Shown piece after piece: positions 18,714-29,612 of a stretch of 64,000 nucleotides of DNA. Position 1 is the stretch's first letter. The number at the start of each line of letters is the position of its first letter. Under the pieces are notes generated by a model, which made no database searches, was not told the DNA's origin, and was given only the letters and a program-made list of their open reading frames with translations. The position numbers and the translations under genes were made by a program. The stretch is from Erwinia phyllosphaerae (lineage in GTDB: Bacteria > Pseudomonadota > Gammaproteobacteria > Enterobacterales > Enterobacteriaceae): NCBI RefSeq assembly GCF_019132875.1, contig NZ_JAHSPF010000002.1:186001-250000 (forward strand). Reading direction: 5' to 3'.

Positions 18714-19493
18714 CTAAGGCTGTAGTTCGCTGCACAATTGCTGAGCGGCCTGAATAATACGGGGTCCAGGTCGGCTAAGCCAGTCATCCTTTATTACAAT
18801 TACGCGGGCATTGAGCTGCGGTTGCCAGAAGGCGTTAATCGCCGCTATTTTAGTTGCTTCGCCGCCGGTAACGATCGCCTGCGGATGCCGCATCAGTACC
18901 TGCTCGCGGCTGACCTGCGGCCAGGGAACGCGGCTGTCGGCAAAGATATTTTTTCCGCCGCAAAGCTCGATAATTTCATTCTGTAAGGTATTGCGCGAGG
19001 CGGTGAAAAGCGGCTGTTGGCCGAACTGCAGGAACACGGATACCGGCGAAGCGTTTTTATAACGTTGTTTTAAACCATTCCACTGCTGTTGCAGCTGCGC
19101 GGCTTCCTGTTCCGCTTTTTGCGGCTGTGGGCTCCAGCTTTTCAGGCTGCGCACGCTGGCTATCATCTCGTTTACCGTTTTCGGCGCCAGCCAGATAACT
19201 TTGATGCCAAAAGCGGCCAGCTGTTCGACCTGGCGCTGTGGATTTCCTTCGCGCCACGCCAGCACCACGTCCGGCTTCAGGCTGAGAATGCGTTCCACGT
19301 TAATACCCTGCCAGTTGGCCACCTGTTCGATATTGACCGCTGCGGGCGGGTAATCCGAATACGCGCTGACGCCAACGGGCGTAATCCCCGCCGCGAACGC
19401 CAGCTCGGTTAAATTTGGCGCAAGAGTTATGATGCGAGGTGCGGCGGCTGCCGCCGTGCAATACAGCAGCAGCAACCAAAACAGCTTAGCCAC
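18714..19493 (-). CDS. btuF: Periplasmic vitamin B12-binding protein
   Basis: Captures cobalamin in the periplasm for the BtuCD ABC importer. It has a signal peptide ([17 protein letters not shown]) followed by [19 protein letters not shown], the usual start of class III binding proteins. YSDYPP and the region around [20 protein letters not shown] are shared with E. coli BtuF. It is 259 residues. It overlaps the 3' end of mtnN by 8 bases and is probably cotranscribed with it. btuC and btuD are not in this window, as in E. coli. Confidence 0.94.
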   Translation of the reverse strand: MAKLFWLLLLYCTAAAAAPRIITLAPNLTELAFAAGITPVGVSAYSDYPPAAVNIEQVANWQGINVERILSLKPDVVLAWREGNPQRQVEQLAAFGIKVIWLAPKTVNEMIASVRSLKSWSPQPQKAEQEAAQLQQQWNGLKQRYKNASPVSVFLQFGQQPLFTASRNTLQNEIIELCGGKNIFADSRVPWPQVSREQVLMRHPQAIVTGGEATKIAAINAFWQPQLNARVIVIKDDWLSRPGPRIIQAAQQLCSELQP

Positions 19494-20181
19494 GAAGATG
19501 CGTCAGCAGCGTTTCAACCAGCAGGGATGACTGCTGAGCGGCCACGACCAGAAACTCATCAAAGCTGAGGTGAGATTCCTGATCCGCAACGTCAGAAATT
19601 GCACGTACGACTACAAACGGCGTAGCGAACTGATGGCAGACGTGTGCGATGGCGGTTGCTTCCATTTCAACGCCTACAGCCTGCGGGAAAGTTGAGCGAA
19701 TTCGCGCCAGCGGCTCGGCGCCGTTGATAAAAGCGTCGCCGCTGACCACCAGGCCGCGCACGGCGTTTAGCCCCAGCTGGCTGATGCAGCTTTCCGCTGC
19801 GGCAATCAGCTTTTCATCGGCGGCAAAAGCGGCCGGACAGCCCGCCATCTGGCCTGGCTCGTAACCGAAAGCGGTAACGTCGGCATCGTGATAGCGCACC
19901 TCGTCCGACACCACGATATCGCCCACCTTCAGCGTCGAGGCCAGGCCGCCTGCCGAGCCGGTATTGATGATAAAGTCTGGTTTGCACAGTTCCAGCAGCA
20001 GCGTGGTACCCATTGCCGCCGACACTTTGCCGATGCCTGATTTCAGCAGAGCGACCTCAACGCCGTTCAGCGTTCCGGTATAAATTTCACAACCGGCCAG
20101 CGCGATAGTCTGACGATTTTCAATTTTGTCGCGCAGCAGCGTAACTTCCTGCTCCATTGCACCAATAATGCCTGCTTTCAT
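19486..20181 (-). CDS. mtnN: 5'-methylthioadenosine/S-adenosylhomocysteine nucleosidase
   Basis: Also called mtn or pfs. It hydrolyses MTA to methylthioribose and adenine, and SAH to S-ribosylhomocysteine, which feeds the activated methyl cycle and AI-2 synthesis. The catalytic segments are [10 protein letters not shown] (Glu12 region), VSGDAFI and [14 protein letters not shown], and VRAISDVAD carries the catalytic Asp. The ATG at 20181 gives 231 residues, as in E. coli. The frame stays open further upstream but without conservation. The methylthioribose made here is the substrate of MtnK encoded at 52638. Confidence 0.97.
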   Translation of the reverse strand: MKAGIIGAMEQEVTLLRDKIENRQTIALAGCEIYTGTLNGVEVALLKSGIGKVSAAMGTTLLLELCKPDFIINTGSAGGLASTLKVGDIVVSDEVRYHDADVTAFGYEPGQMAGCPAAFAADEKLIAAAESCISQLGLNAVRGLVVSGDAFINGAEPLARIRSTFPQAVGVEMEATAIAHVCHQFATPFVVVRAISDVADQESHLSFDEFLVVAAQQSSLLVETLLTHLRG

Positions 20182-20280
20182 ACGGATACTCGCTATTGTT
20201 GTAGAACCTGACAAATGTGGTACATAGTTTATCATGATTGATTGCATAAACTCACCAGAGCCGGTCAGGCGAGGGCTATT

Positions 20281-21795
20281 ATGACAGCGACAGATTTCAG
20301 GACGAAATTCAGTTTCGAGCGCCCCTTTAATAATCGGGAAAAGCCTGAGGGTGAATATTATATAACCCGCCATTTTGAAAGCGATCGCGGGCGCATTATT
20401 AATTCCGCAGCAATCCGCCGACTTCAGCAGAAAACACAGGTGTTTCCACTGGAGCGTAACGCTGCGGTGCGTTCCCGGCTGACGCATTCGCTGGAGGTAC
20501 AGCAAACCGGCCGCTATATCGTTAAAGAGATTGTTCAGGCGTTAAAAAAACAGCCTGGCGGCCTGGAGCAATATGGCCTGACCGAGCTGACCGGCGCGTT
20601 TGAAAGCCTGGTTGAGATGGCCTGTCTGCTGCACGACGTTGGCAATCCGCCCTTTGGACATTTTGGCGAAGCGGCAATTAACGACTGGTTTCGCGTTAAT
20701 CTTCCCGGCATGCTGATTGAACCGCAGGCCGCTGGCGTGGAAAGCAGCGAGCAGAATGAAAAGTTTCTCGCTATGAATGCGCGTCTTCGCCAGGATCTTT
20801 GCCATTTTGAAGGTAACGCGCAGGCTATTCGCCTGGTGCATACGTTGCTTCAGCTTAACCTTTCCTATGTGCAGGTTGCCTGCATATTAAAATATACGGC
20901 ACCCGCCTGGTTTCAGGGAAAGAAACCGGAGCAGTTCAGTACGCTAATGAAAAAGCCAGGGTATTATCTTTCGGAAGAAAAATATGTCGCCGATCTGCTA
21001 AGAGCCACCAATACACAGCAATATCACCGTTTCCCGCTAACCTATATTATGGAAGCCGCTGACGATATTTCTTACTGCATTGCCGACCTCGACGATGCGG
21101 TAGAAAAAGCCATTTTTAGCGTCGACCAGCTGTATAAATTTTTGCAGGACGAGTGGCTATTGTTAAAAAAACAGAACAAGGTCAGTTCTGACGAGCTTTT
21201 TGTAAAGATAGTCGGCTTTGCTTACACGGAGGCGCAAAGTAAAGAGCGCTTTCGCAGCAGAAGCGACACCTTTTTTATGAAGTTACGGGTAAAGGTGCAG
21301 TCTGCTCTTGTTGAACATGCCGTAAAACGTTTTGTCGATAATATCGATCAAATCTGGCAGGGGAGTTTTAATCATTCGCTGCTGGAAGATGAAGGTGATG
21401 AAAATCAGCTGCTGAATTTATTTAAAGTCGTGGCCAGAAAGCATGTATTTAATCATGCAGAGGTCGAGCAGCTTGAGCTGCAGGGATATCAAATCATTAA
21501 AGGCTTGTTAAATATTTATCAGCCGCTGCTTAAAATGTCTTATGCAGATTTTAACATACTGATAAATGAAGACTTCCATAAAGATTACCCGATTGAAACA
21601 CGACTGTTTCATAAACTCTCCGGCAAGCATCGTAAAGCCTATCTTGTCCACATGAAGAACGTAAAAATTGAAGAGCGATTTGAACGTCTTCTTTGGGAGC
21701 GTTATTATCGCGCCAGGCTGTTGCAGGATTATGTTAGCGGCATGACCGATCTCTATGCCTGGGATGAATATCGGCGGTTAATGGCGCTGGAATAA
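20281..21795 (+). CDS. dgt: Deoxyguanosinetriphosphate triphosphohydrolase
   Basis: Cleaves dGTP to deoxyguanosine and triphosphate. This is an HD-domain enzyme with the metal ligands in [10 protein letters not shown] and [13 protein letters not shown] and the third Asp in EAADDISYC. The start is the ATG at 20281 (MTATDFRTK), which gives 504 residues, close to E. coli Dgt (505). An ATG 39 bases upstream is possible but not conserved. The gene is noticeably more AT-rich than its neighbours and its N-terminal 30 residues and middle diverge from E. coli. The conserved block starts at [10 protein letters not shown]. Confidence 0.95.
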   Translation: MTATDFRTKFSFERPFNNREKPEGEYYITRHFESDRGRIINSAAIRRLQQKTQVFPLERNAAVRSRLTHSLEVQQTGRYIVKEIVQALKKQPGGLEQYGLTELTGAFESLVEMACLLHDVGNPPFGHFGEAAINDWFRVNLPGMLIEPQAAGVESSEQNEKFLAMNARLRQDLCHFEGNAQAIRLVHTLLQLNLSYVQVACILKYTAPAWFQGKKPEQFSTLMKKPGYYLSEEKYVADLLRATNTQQYHRFPLTYIMEAADDISYCIADLDDAVEKAIFSVDQLYKFLQDEWLLLKKQNKVSSDELFVKIVGFAYTEAQSKERFRSRSDTFFMKLRVKVQSALVEHAVKRFVDNIDQIWQGSFNHSLLEDEGDENQLLNLFKVVARKHVFNHAEVEQLELQGYQIIKGLLNIYQPLLKMSYADFNILINEDFHKDYPIETRLFHKLSGKHRKAYLVHMKNVKIEERFERLLWERYYRARLLQDYVSGMTDLYAWDEYRRLMALE

Positions 21796-21861
21796 ACATC
21801 CTGTTCGGCAACTTTGTAAAGGTAGCGAATAAATTTTTACCTTTTGCTGAAACTTATACAT

Positions 21862-21889
21862 GAACTTAGCGCTAAAAATTGAATCTCAA
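21862..21889 (+). promoter_or_regulatory. Sigma-E promoter of degP
   Basis: GAACTT (21862-21867), a 16-base spacer and TCTCAA (21884-21889) fit the sigma-E pattern (GAACTT-N16-TCnnA). The site lies 52 bases before the degP ATG. degP is a classic sigma-E gene in E. coli. No clear CpxR box was found. Confidence 0.8.
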
Positions 21890-21940
21890 CAGCACATTCG
21901 TCTTAATTTTTCCTGACCGGAACAGAAGAGAAACAAACGC

Positions 21941-23368
21941 ATGAAAAAAACACTTTTAGCCAGCGCGTTAGCCCTGAGCCTGGGAATGGCAATTGGCCCC
22001 TCAGCAATAGCAGCCGAAACGGCTTCTTCCACCAGCCAGCAGTTACCCAGCCTGGCACCTATGTTAGAAAAAGTGATGCCGTCAGTGGTGAGTATCAACG
22101 TTGAAGGCAGCACAACGGTACGTACACCACGTTTACCTCAGCAATTCCAGCAGTTCTTTGGCGGCAATTCGCCATTCTGCCAGGACGGTTCGCCTTTCCA
22201 GAGTTCGCCAATGTGTCAGGGGGGCGGCCAGCAGGGCGGCGGTGCCGATACGCAGCAGGAAAAATTCCGCGCGCTGGGATCGGGCGTAGTGATCAATGCT
22301 GAAAAAGGGTATGTCGTCACTAATAATCACGTGGTAGATAACGCCACTAAAATTCAGGTGCAGCTGAGCGACGGTCGTAAATATGATGCCAAGGTTATTG
22401 GCAAAGATCCGCGTTCCGACATTGCGCTTATCCAGCTTAACGATGCGAAAAACCTGACCGCAATTAAAGTCGCCGATTCTGACGATCTCCGCGTTGGCGA
22501 CTATACCGTGGCTATCGGTAACCCGTATGGCCTGGGCGAAACCGTGACCTCCGGCATCGTCTCTGCACTGGGACGCAGCGGCCTGAACGTGGAAAACTAT
22601 GAAAACTTTATTCAAACTGATGCGGCCATTAACCGCGGCAACTCGGGCGGCGCGCTGGTCAACCTTAACGGTGAATTAATCGGGATCAATACCGCGATTC
22701 TGGCACCGGACGGCGGCAATATCGGCATCGGTTTCGCTATCCCCAGCAACATGGTCAAAAACCTGACGGCGCAGATGGTTGAATATGGCCAGGTAAAACG
22801 CGGCGAGCTGGGCATTATGGGCACCGAGCTGAACTCCGAGCTGGCAAAAGCCATGAAGGTTGACGCACAGCGCGGCGCCTTTGTCAGTCAGGTATTGCCA
22901 AAATCTTCTGCGGCCAAGGCCGGCGTGAAGGCGGGTGACGTCGTGGTTTCCATCAACGGGAAACCTATTTCCAGCTTTGCGGCGCTGCGTGCCCAGGTTG
23001 GCTCGCTACCGGTTGGCACCAAAATGGCGCTGGGCCTGATCCGCGACGGCAAGCCGCTGACGGTTAACGTCGAGCTACAGCAAAGCTCTCAGGCGAAGGT
23101 CGATTCCGGCAATATCTATGTCGGAATTGAAGGTGCCGACCTGAGCAACTACGACGCAAAAGGCGTGAAGGGCGTTAAGGTCGATAACGTGAAGGCTGGT
23201 TCGGCCGCGGCACGTGTCGGTCTGAAAAAAGACGATGTGATTTTGGGCGTTAACCAGCAGGCCGTCGCTAACCTTGGCGAACTGCGTAAAATCCTCGACA
23301 GCAAGCCTTCGGTTCTGGCGCTGAATATCCAGCGTGGTGACAGCACTATCTATCTGTTAATGCAGTAA
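21941..23368 (+). CDS. degP: Periplasmic serine endoprotease DegP (HtrA)
   Basis: Degrades and chaperones misfolded envelope proteins. It has a signal peptide ending in SAIA-A near residue 24, then a trypsin-like protease domain with the triad H130 (NNHVVDN), D160 (RSDIALIQL) and S235 (GNSGGALV). Two PDZ domains follow (about 280-370 and 385-475). The LA loop contains the Cys pair (C80, C92) seen in E. coli. Length 475 is close to E. coli (474). It is preceded by a sigma-E promoter. Confidence 0.98.
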   Translation: MKKTLLASALALSLGMAIGPSAIAAETASSTSQQLPSLAPMLEKVMPSVVSINVEGSTTVRTPRLPQQFQQFFGGNSPFCQDGSPFQSSPMCQGGGQQGGGADTQQEKFRALGSGVVINAEKGYVVTNNHVVDNATKIQVQLSDGRKYDAKVIGKDPRSDIALIQLNDAKNLTAIKVADSDDLRVGDYTVAIGNPYGLGETVTSGIVSALGRSGLNVENYENFIQTDAAINRGNSGGALVNLNGELIGINTAILAPDGGNIGIGFAIPSNMVKNLTAQMVEYGQVKRGELGIMGTELNSELAKAMKVDAQRGAFVSQVLPKSSAAKAGVKAGDVVVSINGKPISSFAALRAQVGSLPVGTKMALGLIRDGKPLTVNVELQQSSQAKVDSGNIYVGIEGADLSNYDAKGVKGVKVDNVKAGSAAARVGLKKDDVILGVNQQAVANLGELRKILDSKPSVLALNIQRGDSTIYLLMQ

Positions 23369-23376
23369 CTTCCTCG

Positions 23377-23404
23377 GGATGCTGGCTTATTGCAGCCAGC
23401 ATCC
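23377..23404. terminator. Strong hairpin after degP
   Basis: GGATGCTGGC and GCCAGCATCC form a perfect 10-bp stem around an 8-base loop, nine bases after the degP stop. There is no T run, so it may protect the mRNA end or be a rho-assisted stop rather than an intrinsic terminator. Confidence 0.55.
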
Positions 23405-23520
23405 GCCTGTCTGGCCTTGCCGTTATTTTTCCAGCCTGGATCACGCCTGGTGCATTTGCCTGATGTCGCGCTACGAGCCTGCGAGTATGCTGGCCCGATA
23501 AGCCTTTTCAGGAGTAACGG

Positions 23521-24678
23521 ATGGCCACTTATCACCTTGATGCCCGCCTGGCGCAGGAAATCGTTGCCCGTACCATGAAAATAATTGACAGCAATGTCAA
23601 TGTGATGGACGCGCGCGGCCGTATTATCGGCAGCGGCGACCGCGAACGTATTGGAGAAATGCACGAAGGTGCGCTGCTGGCGCTGTCGCAGGCGCGAGTT
23701 GTGGATATTGACGATGCGGTAGCAAAACATCTGCACGGCGTTCGTCCCGGCATTAATCTTCCTATGCGTATTGATGGCGAAATTGTCGGCGTCATTGGCC
23801 TGACCGGCGAACCAGAATCGCTGCGGCACTATGGCGAGCTGGTCTGTATGACGGCGGAAATGATGCTGGAACAGGCCCGGCTGCTGCATATGCTGGCGCA
23901 GGACAGCCGTCTGCGAGAGGAGCTGGTGCTCAATCTGATCCGCAGCGAGACGATTTCTCCGGCACTTACCGAATGGGCGCAGCGTTTACGTATAGATCTA
24001 AATCAACCGCGCGTGGTTGCCGTGGTAGAAGTCGACAGCGGCCAGCTTGGCGTAGACAGCGCTATGTCGGAGCTTCAGCAGCTGCAAACGTTATTGACCA
24101 CGCCGGAAAGGGATAATCTGATCGCCATCGTTTCGCTAACGGAAATGGTGGTGTTAAAACCCGCTTTTAATGCGCATGGCCGCTTTGATGCCGAAGATCA
24201 CCGCAAACGCATTGCGCTACTGCAATCCAGAATGAAGGACAGCGGCCAGCTGAGAATGCGTATTGCCTTAGGCAATTTTTTTACCGGGCCCGGCAGTATT
24301 GCGCGCTCTTACCGTACCGCGCAGACAACAATGCTGGTTGGCAAGCAACGGATGCCGGAGCAACGCAGCTATTTTTATCAGGACCTGGTGCTGCCTGTCC
24401 TGCTCGACAGCCTGCGCGGCGGCTGGCAGGCGGGTGAGCTTTCCCGTCCGCTGGCAAAATTGAAGACCATGGATAACAACGGACTGCTCAGAAGAACGCT
24501 TATCGCCTGGTTTAGCAATAACGTGCAGCCTTCCGCTACGGCAAAAGCGCTATATATTCATCGTAATACGCTGGAATACCGGCTAAACCGGATTTCGGAA
24601 CTGACGGGGCTTAACCTGAGCAGCTTTGACGACCGTCTGCTGCTGTACGTGGCGCTACAGCTGGATGATGAGGCGTAG
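23521..24678 (+). CDS. cdaR: Sugar diacid utilisation transcriptional regulator
   Basis: In E. coli CdaR activates the genes for glucarate, galactarate and glycerate use. The protein has an N-terminal diacid-recognition domain (IIDSNVNVMDARGRIIGSGD) and a C-terminal PucR-type helix-turn-helix (AKALYIHRNTLEYRLNRI). It is 385 residues, the same length as E. coli CdaR and highly similar along its length. The ATG follows AGGAG. None of its usual targets (gudD, garD, garP) lies in this window. Confidence 0.95.
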   Translation: MATYHLDARLAQEIVARTMKIIDSNVNVMDARGRIIGSGDRERIGEMHEGALLALSQARVVDIDDAVAKHLHGVRPGINLPMRIDGEIVGVIGLTGEPESLRHYGELVCMTAEMMLEQARLLHMLAQDSRLREELVLNLIRSETISPALTEWAQRLRIDLNQPRVVAVVEVDSGQLGVDSAMSELQQLQTLLTTPERDNLIAIVSLTEMVVLKPAFNAHGRFDAEDHRKRIALLQSRMKDSGQLRMRIALGNFFTGPGSIARSYRTAQTTMLVGKQRMPEQRSYFYQDLVLPVLLDSLRGGWQAGELSRPLAKLKTMDNNGLLRRTLIAWFSNNVQPSATAKALYIHRNTLEYRLNRISELTGLNLSSFDDRLLLYVALQLDDEA

Positions 24679-24682
24679 GTAA

Positions 24683-24720
24683 GCCGGCTGGGCAGGGGAG
24701 TTTTCCCTGGCGCAGCCGGT
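24683..24720. terminator. Hairpin between convergent cdaR and yaeH
   Basis: GCCGGCTG and CAGCCGGT pair around an inner stretch that can itself fold (AGGGGA ... CCCT). It fills the 47-base gap between the two stops. T runs are short, so efficiency is uncertain. Confidence 0.55.
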
Positions 24721-24725
24721 AGCAT

Positions 24726-25118
24726 TTAACGGCTGTTGCGCGTCAGTTTTTCCAGGTCGGCTTCAATCTCCTGGATCTTATTAGTGACAACGCTTTCCAG
24801 GTGACGCAGATCGTCCAGGATCTTGCGCTTAAGATCGACTTCCACCTGATCCCGCTGGCAGATCTGATCCAGCTCATCAATCACGTAACGCAGGTTAGGA
24901 CTGATCTCCTGAATTTCTTTAAAGCCCTGATTAACGTTATCAGCGACCACGGTTTTGCGCTGGCGCGGATATTTAAACTTCACGCTTTTGGCAAAAAATT
25001 CGCCTTTGTCTTTGCGAAAATAGATTTTCAGAATGTCGTTGCTGGCTTCCTGGCGCAGACTGTAGCGGTCAATGTCATCAGGGTTAGCAATGCCTAAACC
25101 TTTCAGATTGTCATACAT
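24726..25118 (-). CDS. yaeH: UPF0325 family protein YaeH
   Basis: A conserved enterobacterial protein of unknown function. It is 130 residues and strongly similar to E. coli YaeH ([10 protein letters not shown] ... [36 protein letters not shown]). It is charged and soluble, with a C-terminal half predicted helical and coiled-coil-like ([31 protein letters not shown]). No catalytic motif is visible. The E. coli gene yaeI that lies between yaeH and dapD is missing here. Confidence 0.93.
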   Translation of the reverse strand: MYDNLKGLGIANPDDIDRYSLRQEASNDILKIYFRKDKGEFFAKSVKFKYPRQRKTVVADNVNQGFKEIQEISPNLRYVIDELDQICQRDQVEVDLKRKILDDLRHLESVVTNKIQEIEADLEKLTRNSR

Positions 25119-25194
25119 GGGTTTTGTTCCTGAGTGAAGTTAATGTCGTTCCGGCCGCGCGTCGTGAATACTGCGTTGTGCAGTGCTCGCCCTA

Positions 25195-25217
25195 TTTATG
25201 GACCGATAATCCATAAA
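25195..25217. repeat. Perfect inverted repeat upstream of yaeH
   Basis: TTTATGGA-7-TCCATAAA is an 8-bp perfect inverted repeat about 80-100 bases upstream of the yaeH start. It could be an operator or a hairpin in the yaeH leader. The rest of the gene-free stretch 25119-25412 shows nothing else I recognise. Confidence 0.6.
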
Positions 25218-25412
25218 CGGGCTGCGCGCTTACGCCTTGTCTTCACCGGGCTCGCTTGTTCCGGACTCATGCGATAAATGTAGTCGTAAAAGTCACAGCA
25301 CGAAGTACGTCAGAAATGATTAGTTGATGCGACGGCGCGAATTATCGCCTGGATAGTGTGCGATAGCATTACTTATTTTGCGTCGGAAAACATCTTTTGG
25401 GCGGGGAAACTG

Positions 25413-25448
25413 TAAAGAAAAAATGACGGGCTGCGGAAAGCAGCCCGT
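25413..25448 (-). terminator. Rho-independent terminator of dapD
   Basis: On the minus strand ACGGGCTGC and GCAGCCCGT form a 9-bp stem around 5 bases, followed by CATTTTTTCTTT. It begins eight bases after the dapD stop. Confidence 0.9.
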
Positions 25449-25455
25449 GGGGAAA

Positions 25456-26280
25456 TTAGTCGATGGTGCGCAGAAGTTCGTTGATCCCTACTTTACTGCG
25501 GGTTTTAGCATCTACTTTTTTCACGATAACGGCACAGTAAAGGCTGTAGCTACCGTCTTTAGAAGGTAGGTTACCGGAAACGACTACGGAACCAGCGGGT
25601 ACGCGGCCATAATGGACTTCGCCGGTTTCACGGTCGTAGATTTTGGTGCTCTGGCCAATATAAACGCCCATGGAAATGACCGCGCCTTCTTCTACAATCA
25701 CACCTTCCACAATCTCAGAACGCGCGCCGATAAAGCAGTTGTCTTCGATAATGGTTGGATTAGCCTGCAGCGGTTCCAGCACGCCACCAATGCCGACGCC
25801 GCCGGAAAGGTGAACGTTTTTACCGATCTGCGCACAGGAACCTACGGTAGCCCAGGTGTCGACCATAGAGCCTTCATCGACGTAAGCACCAATATTGACG
25901 TAAGAAGGCATCAATACGGTGTTGCGCGCGATGAAAGCACCCTGACGAACGGCCGCTGGCGGAACGACGCGAAAACCTTCTTTTTTGAAGCGTGCATCGT
26001 CATAATCGGCGAATTTCATGGGTACTTTGTCGTAATAACGACTTTCAGCGCCATCAATCACCTGATTGTCATTGATACGGAAAGAGAGCAGCACGGCCTT
26101 TTTCAGCCACTGGTGCGTCACCCACTGACCGTCGATTTTTTCCGCTACGCGCAGAGCACCGCTGTCCAGCAACGCGATAACCTGGTTGACCGCTTCCCGC
26201 GTAACCGCATCGGCACTGGCGGGGGTGATGTCGGCGCGGCGCTCAAAGGCGCTCTCAATAACACTCTGTAATTGTTGCAT
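25456..26280 (-). CDS. dapD: 2,3,4,5-tetrahydropyridine-2,6-dicarboxylate N-succinyltransferase
   Basis: The succinylase step of the lysine and meso-diaminopimelate pathway: it transfers succinate from succinyl-CoA to tetrahydrodipicolinate. It is 274 residues, the E. coli length. The left-handed parallel beta-helix hexapeptide repeats are visible ([34 protein letters not shown] written in parts: [26 protein letters not shown]). It lies directly downstream of glnD on the same strand, 113 bases away. Confidence 0.97.
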   Translation of the reverse strand: MQQLQSVIESAFERRADITPASADAVTREAVNQVIALLDSGALRVAEKIDGQWVTHQWLKKAVLLSFRINDNQVIDGAESRYYDKVPMKFADYDDARFKKEGFRVVPPAAVRQGAFIARNTVLMPSYVNIGAYVDEGSMVDTWATVGSCAQIGKNVHLSGGVGIGGVLEPLQANPTIIEDNCFIGARSEIVEGVIVEEGAVISMGVYIGQSTKIYDRETGEVHYGRVPAGSVVVSGNLPSKDGSYSLYCAVIVKKVDAKTRSKVGINELLRTID

Positions 26281-26393
26281 TAATTCCGATTTCCTGTGTC
26301 AAATCATGTTCCGGAAAAAGCCTGTAACCCGCCAGAATAGAAACGGCGAGCGAGCGGGCCCTGTCCGAAAACGGGGGTAAAATTAAATCTCGG

Positions 26394-29039
26394 TCACACT
26401 TTATCGTTTGGATTAAGGGCCTCTGTCAACCGTTGTTGCAACTCGTGCCGCAATTCGCGCTTGAGCGCGCGGCGGTCGCTGTTAGCCAGAATAAATAAAT
26501 CCTCAACTCGTTCGCCGATGGTGCTGATACGCGCGCCGTGAAGCGAAATGTTTAAATCGGCAAAAATTTCACCTACCCGGGCCAGCAAGCCAGGCTGATC
26601 CAGGGCAATAAGCTCCATATAGGTGCGTCTGTCGGTATGGTTCGGCAGAAATTTAACCTCGGTATCGACGCTAAAATGCTTTAGCCTGGCCGACTGGCGT
26701 CGGGTTCTGGCTGGCTGGAAGCTGCTTTGCCCAATGGCCTGCTCCAGCGCCTGGCGGATAGTTTCATGGCGATCTGCGGCCAGCGGACTGCCGTCCGGCT
26801 CCAGCACGATAAAGGTATCCATCGCCATTCCATCGCGGCTGGTGAAAATTTGCGCATCATGCACGCTGAGGTTACGGCGATCCAGCTCACCCGCCACCGT
26901 AGCAAACAGATAGGGCCTGTCGGGACTCCAGATAAAGATTTCCGTACCGCCGCGCGTGGCCTGCGGGCTTAATAACACCAGCGGCTGAGACAGGTCATGT
27001 TCCATCAGATGACGGGCGTGCCAGGCCAGCTGATTGGGCGTATGGCGCAGAAAATAATCCGCCCGGCAGCGTGCCCAGATGTCACGCAGCGCCTGCTCGT
27101 CCAGGTTATCCATGCGCAGCAGCGCCAGCGCCTGCAAACGATGATGCCGAACCCGTTCACGCAGATCGGGACTGTGTTCCATCCCGCGGCGCAACTGTTT
27201 TTCCGTAGCAAAAAAGAGCTCGCGCAACAGGCTCTGCTTCCAGCTGTTCCACAAGGTTTCGTTAGTGGCGCAGATATCCGCCACGGTCAGGCAAACCAGG
27301 TAGCGCAGCCTGTTTTCATTCTGCATCGCCTCGGCAAACTTCTGGATTTCTGCCGGATCCTGAATATCGCGGCGTTGTGCCGTGACCGACATCAGCAGGT
27401 GGTGACGTACCAGCCAGGCGACGAGCTGTGTTTCCCGTGAGTTAAGCCCGTGCAGTTCGGCAAATTCCAGCGCATCCTGCGCGCCAAGCACCGAATGGTC
27501 GCCGCCGCGCCCTTTGGCGATATCATGAAACAGCGCGGCCATTAACAGCAGTTCAAGCTGCGGCAGGCGCGGCCAGATTTCCACACAGAGCGGATGACGC
27601 GGCCGGGTAGCTTCATCAGCAAAGCTTTCCAGTTTTTGCAGCACCCGGATGGTGTGTTCATCTACGGTATAGGCGTGGAAAAGGTCGAACTGCATTTGCC
27701 CAACGATATTGCCCCACTGCGGCATATAAGCCCACAGCACGCTATGCCGATGCATCGGCACCAGCGCGCGGCTGACCGCGCCGGGATGGCGCAGAATTGA
27801 CAGAAAGAGTTGACGAGCCTGTGGGATGGTGCAGAGCGGCTGCTGCAAATGACGGCGCGCGTATCTTAACTGGCGCAGCGTCGTGGAATAGATGCCGGTA
27901 ATGTTTGGCGTCCGCACCATGGTGTAAAACAGGCGCATAATAGCGACAGGATCGCGCGTAAACAGCGTTTCATCGATGAGATCGATCAGCGTGCCGCGCA
28001 GCTGAAATTCTTCGTCAATAGCGCGCGGCTTTTCATCTTCGCCCAGCGCCAGAATCGCTTCGTCAAACAGCTGTAGCAACATCTGGTTTAGCTCGCTGAT
28101 ACGGCCGGTGACGCGGTAAAAATCTTTCATCATCCGCTCAACGGGTTCGTTGCCTTCGCCCTGATAGTTCAGGCGTTGCGCCACGTTTAGCTGACGGTCG
28201 AACAGCAGCCGGTTATCGTACCGGTTCAACGTCAGATGCAGCGCAAAACGGATCCGCCAGAGCAGGGTCTGGCACTCGTTAAGCTCGTTCCGTTCCGCCT
28301 CGGTCAGAAACCCAAAGCCAACCATTTCATCCAGTGAGGTCGCACCAAAATGGCGGCGCGCTACCCACAGCAAGGTATGGATATCACGTAATCCACCCGG
28401 GCTGCTTTTGATATCCGGCTCAAGGTTGTAGCTGGTGCCGTGATAGCGCTGATGCCGTTCCTGCTGCTCGTCGATTTTAGCCGCGAAAAAGCGATCGGAA
28501 GGCCAGAAGCCCTCGCTGAAAACGTTTTTCTGCAGCTCCAGAAATAACGCGACGTCGCCAGTCAGCAAACGGGACTCAATCAGGTTAGTGGCAACGGTAA
28601 GATCCGACAGACCTTCCAGCAGGCACTCTTCCAGCGTTCGAACGCTGTGGCCCACTTCCAGTTTGAGATCCCACATCAGCGTGAGCAGCTCGCTGGTACG
28701 CTGGGCATCTTCTGCAGAAAGAGGGTAGCGGCTGAGGATCAGCACGTCGATATCGGAAAGCGGATGCAGTTCGGCGCGACCATAGCCGCCAACGGCAACC
28801 AGCGCGATGTCTTCCTGCTCGGGAAAACCGTAAAAACGCCACAGGCGGCGCAGCAGACGATCGATAAACAACGTGCGTGCGGCGATTAGCTGCTCAACAT
28901 TTTTACCCGCGTCAAAGGCACCAGCCAGATACTGCTGAAAATCTTCCAGATGCTGTTTTAGCGTATCGCGCGTCAGTTCAGCGTCTTGCCAGTCAGCAGG
29001 AGAAGAAGCCTGCCCGTATTCTTTCATTGTGGTATTCAC
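26394..29039 (-). CDS. glnD: Bifunctional PII uridylyltransferase/uridylyl-removing enzyme
   Basis: Senses glutamine and adds or removes UMP on PII proteins (GlnB, GlnK), setting the nitrogen response. Domains: nucleotidyltransferase with [17 protein letters not shown] (about 83-99), a linker with [20 protein letters not shown], an HD domain for the removing activity ([15 protein letters not shown]), and two C-terminal ACT domains ([31 protein letters not shown]). It is 881 residues. The start is GTG at 29039 with AGGAG seven bases upstream. It keeps the MNT start of E. coli, while an in-frame ATG follows four codons later. Confidence 0.96.
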   Translation of the reverse strand: MNTTMKEYGQASSPADWQDAELTRDTLKQHLEDFQQYLAGAFDAGKNVEQLIAARTLFIDRLLRRLWRFYGFPEQEDIALVAVGGYGRAELHPLSDIDVLILSRYPLSAEDAQRTSELLTLMWDLKLEVGHSVRTLEECLLEGLSDLTVATNLIESRLLTGDVALFLELQKNVFSEGFWPSDRFFAAKIDEQQERHQRYHGTSYNLEPDIKSSPGGLRDIHTLLWVARRHFGATSLDEMVGFGFLTEAERNELNECQTLLWRIRFALHLTLNRYDNRLLFDRQLNVAQRLNYQGEGNEPVERMMKDFYRVTGRISELNQMLLQLFDEAILALGEDEKPRAIDEEFQLRGTLIDLIDETLFTRDPVAIMRLFYTMVRTPNITGIYSTTLRQLRYARRHLQQPLCTIPQARQLFLSILRHPGAVSRALVPMHRHSVLWAYMPQWGNIVGQMQFDLFHAYTVDEHTIRVLQKLESFADEATRPRHPLCVEIWPRLPQLELLLMAALFHDIAKGRGGDHSVLGAQDALEFAELHGLNSRETQLVAWLVRHHLLMSVTAQRRDIQDPAEIQKFAEAMQNENRLRYLVCLTVADICATNETLWNSWKQSLLRELFFATEKQLRRGMEHSPDLRERVRHHRLQALALLRMDNLDEQALRDIWARCRADYFLRHTPNQLAWHARHLMEHDLSQPLVLLSPQATRGGTEIFIWSPDRPYLFATVAGELDRRNLSVHDAQIFTSRDGMAMDTFIVLEPDGSPLAADRHETIRQALEQAIGQSSFQPARTRRQSARLKHFSVDTEVKFLPNHTDRRTYMELIALDQPGLLARVGEIFADLNISLHGARISTIGERVEDLFILANSDRRALKRELRHELQQRLTEALNPNDKV

Positions 29040-29143
29040 GCCAGAGCTCCTGCAGTTTGCCTGTCGGCATCAAGACAAGCAGTGACAATAGCGTCACAGG
29101 GCACCAGAGATCAAAGAAAACGATGGGCGTTCGTCTACGGTAG

Positions 29144-29506
29144 TTACCTGAACCAGGCGGCGACGGCGGCGATAGCGGCAAGCGTTGCCGGGATAACGGT
29201 TAGCAGCAGGACGGTTTGCCTGTTGATGGCTTTTTGCAGCTCCTCCCGCAATTCACCGCGTGAAGCGATGATTTGTCCGGTAAGATCGCCGCGCAGTGAA
29301 ACAATATCTGCTTTAAGCTCGCCACGCAGTGAAGCAATATCTTCTTTCAGCTCGCCGCGCAAAGCTGTCATTTCAGTACGAACGTTCGCGACGTCGGCGT
29401 GGGTGGCAAAACTTTCAGAGCGAACGGTAAGGGTAGCCAGATTTTTACTGATAGTGGCCACGTCGCTCTCAAGTTTCTTCACCCTTGGTTCAAGATTTTC
29501 CGTCAC
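29144..29506 (-). CDS. Tail-anchored coiled-coil protein of unknown function with 11-residue repeats
   Basis: A 120-residue protein read from a GTG at 29506 with AGGAGG four bases upstream. Residues 5-48 are charged and helical. Residues 49-92 are four consecutive 11-residue repeats (LRGELKEDIAS, LRGELKADIVS, LRGDLTGQIIA, SRGELREELQK), a hendecad coiled coil. One C-terminal membrane segment (about 98-118) ends WFR. This suggests a self-associating tail-anchored membrane protein. Similar short proteins occur as hypothetical genes in many enterobacteria and phages. Holin-associated XhlA-like proteins share the layout, but homology is not shown. An in-frame ATG at 29614 also has an excellent AAAGGAGG site and would add 36 residues, so the start is uncertain. 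Function unknown. Confidence 0.7.
   Translation of the reverse strand: MTENLEPRVKKLESDVATISKNLATLTVRSESFATHADVANVRTEMTALRGELKEDIASLRGELKADIVSLRGDLTGQIIASRGELREELQKAINRQTVLLLTVIPATLAAIAAVAAWFR
29231..29362 (-). repeat. Four 33-bp tandem repeats encoding 11-residue coiled-coil units
   Basis: The 132 bases encode four hendecads. On the plus strand the repeats read as variants of CTTTCAGCTCGCCGCGCA. Units 1 and 2 are the closest in both DNA and protein, which suggests recent duplication. Confidence 0.8.
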
Positions 29507-29612
29507 GTTTCCTCCTTCATCACTCCTGCAGTCAGACACAGGCAAAACAGGTAAAGCGGACTTACCATCCTCGTTGCATTCATTCGCGGTGGCATTCCTG
29601 AGCGCATAACCC

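Noticed and set aside
18467..18787. 106-codon minus-strand frame between the small exported protein and btuF
   Set aside because: Overlaps two better supported genes in other frames and shows no domain.
20182..20505. N-terminal extension of mtnN by 108 codons
   Set aside because: The extension runs through the dgt 5' region and is not conserved; the ATG at 20181 gives the family length.
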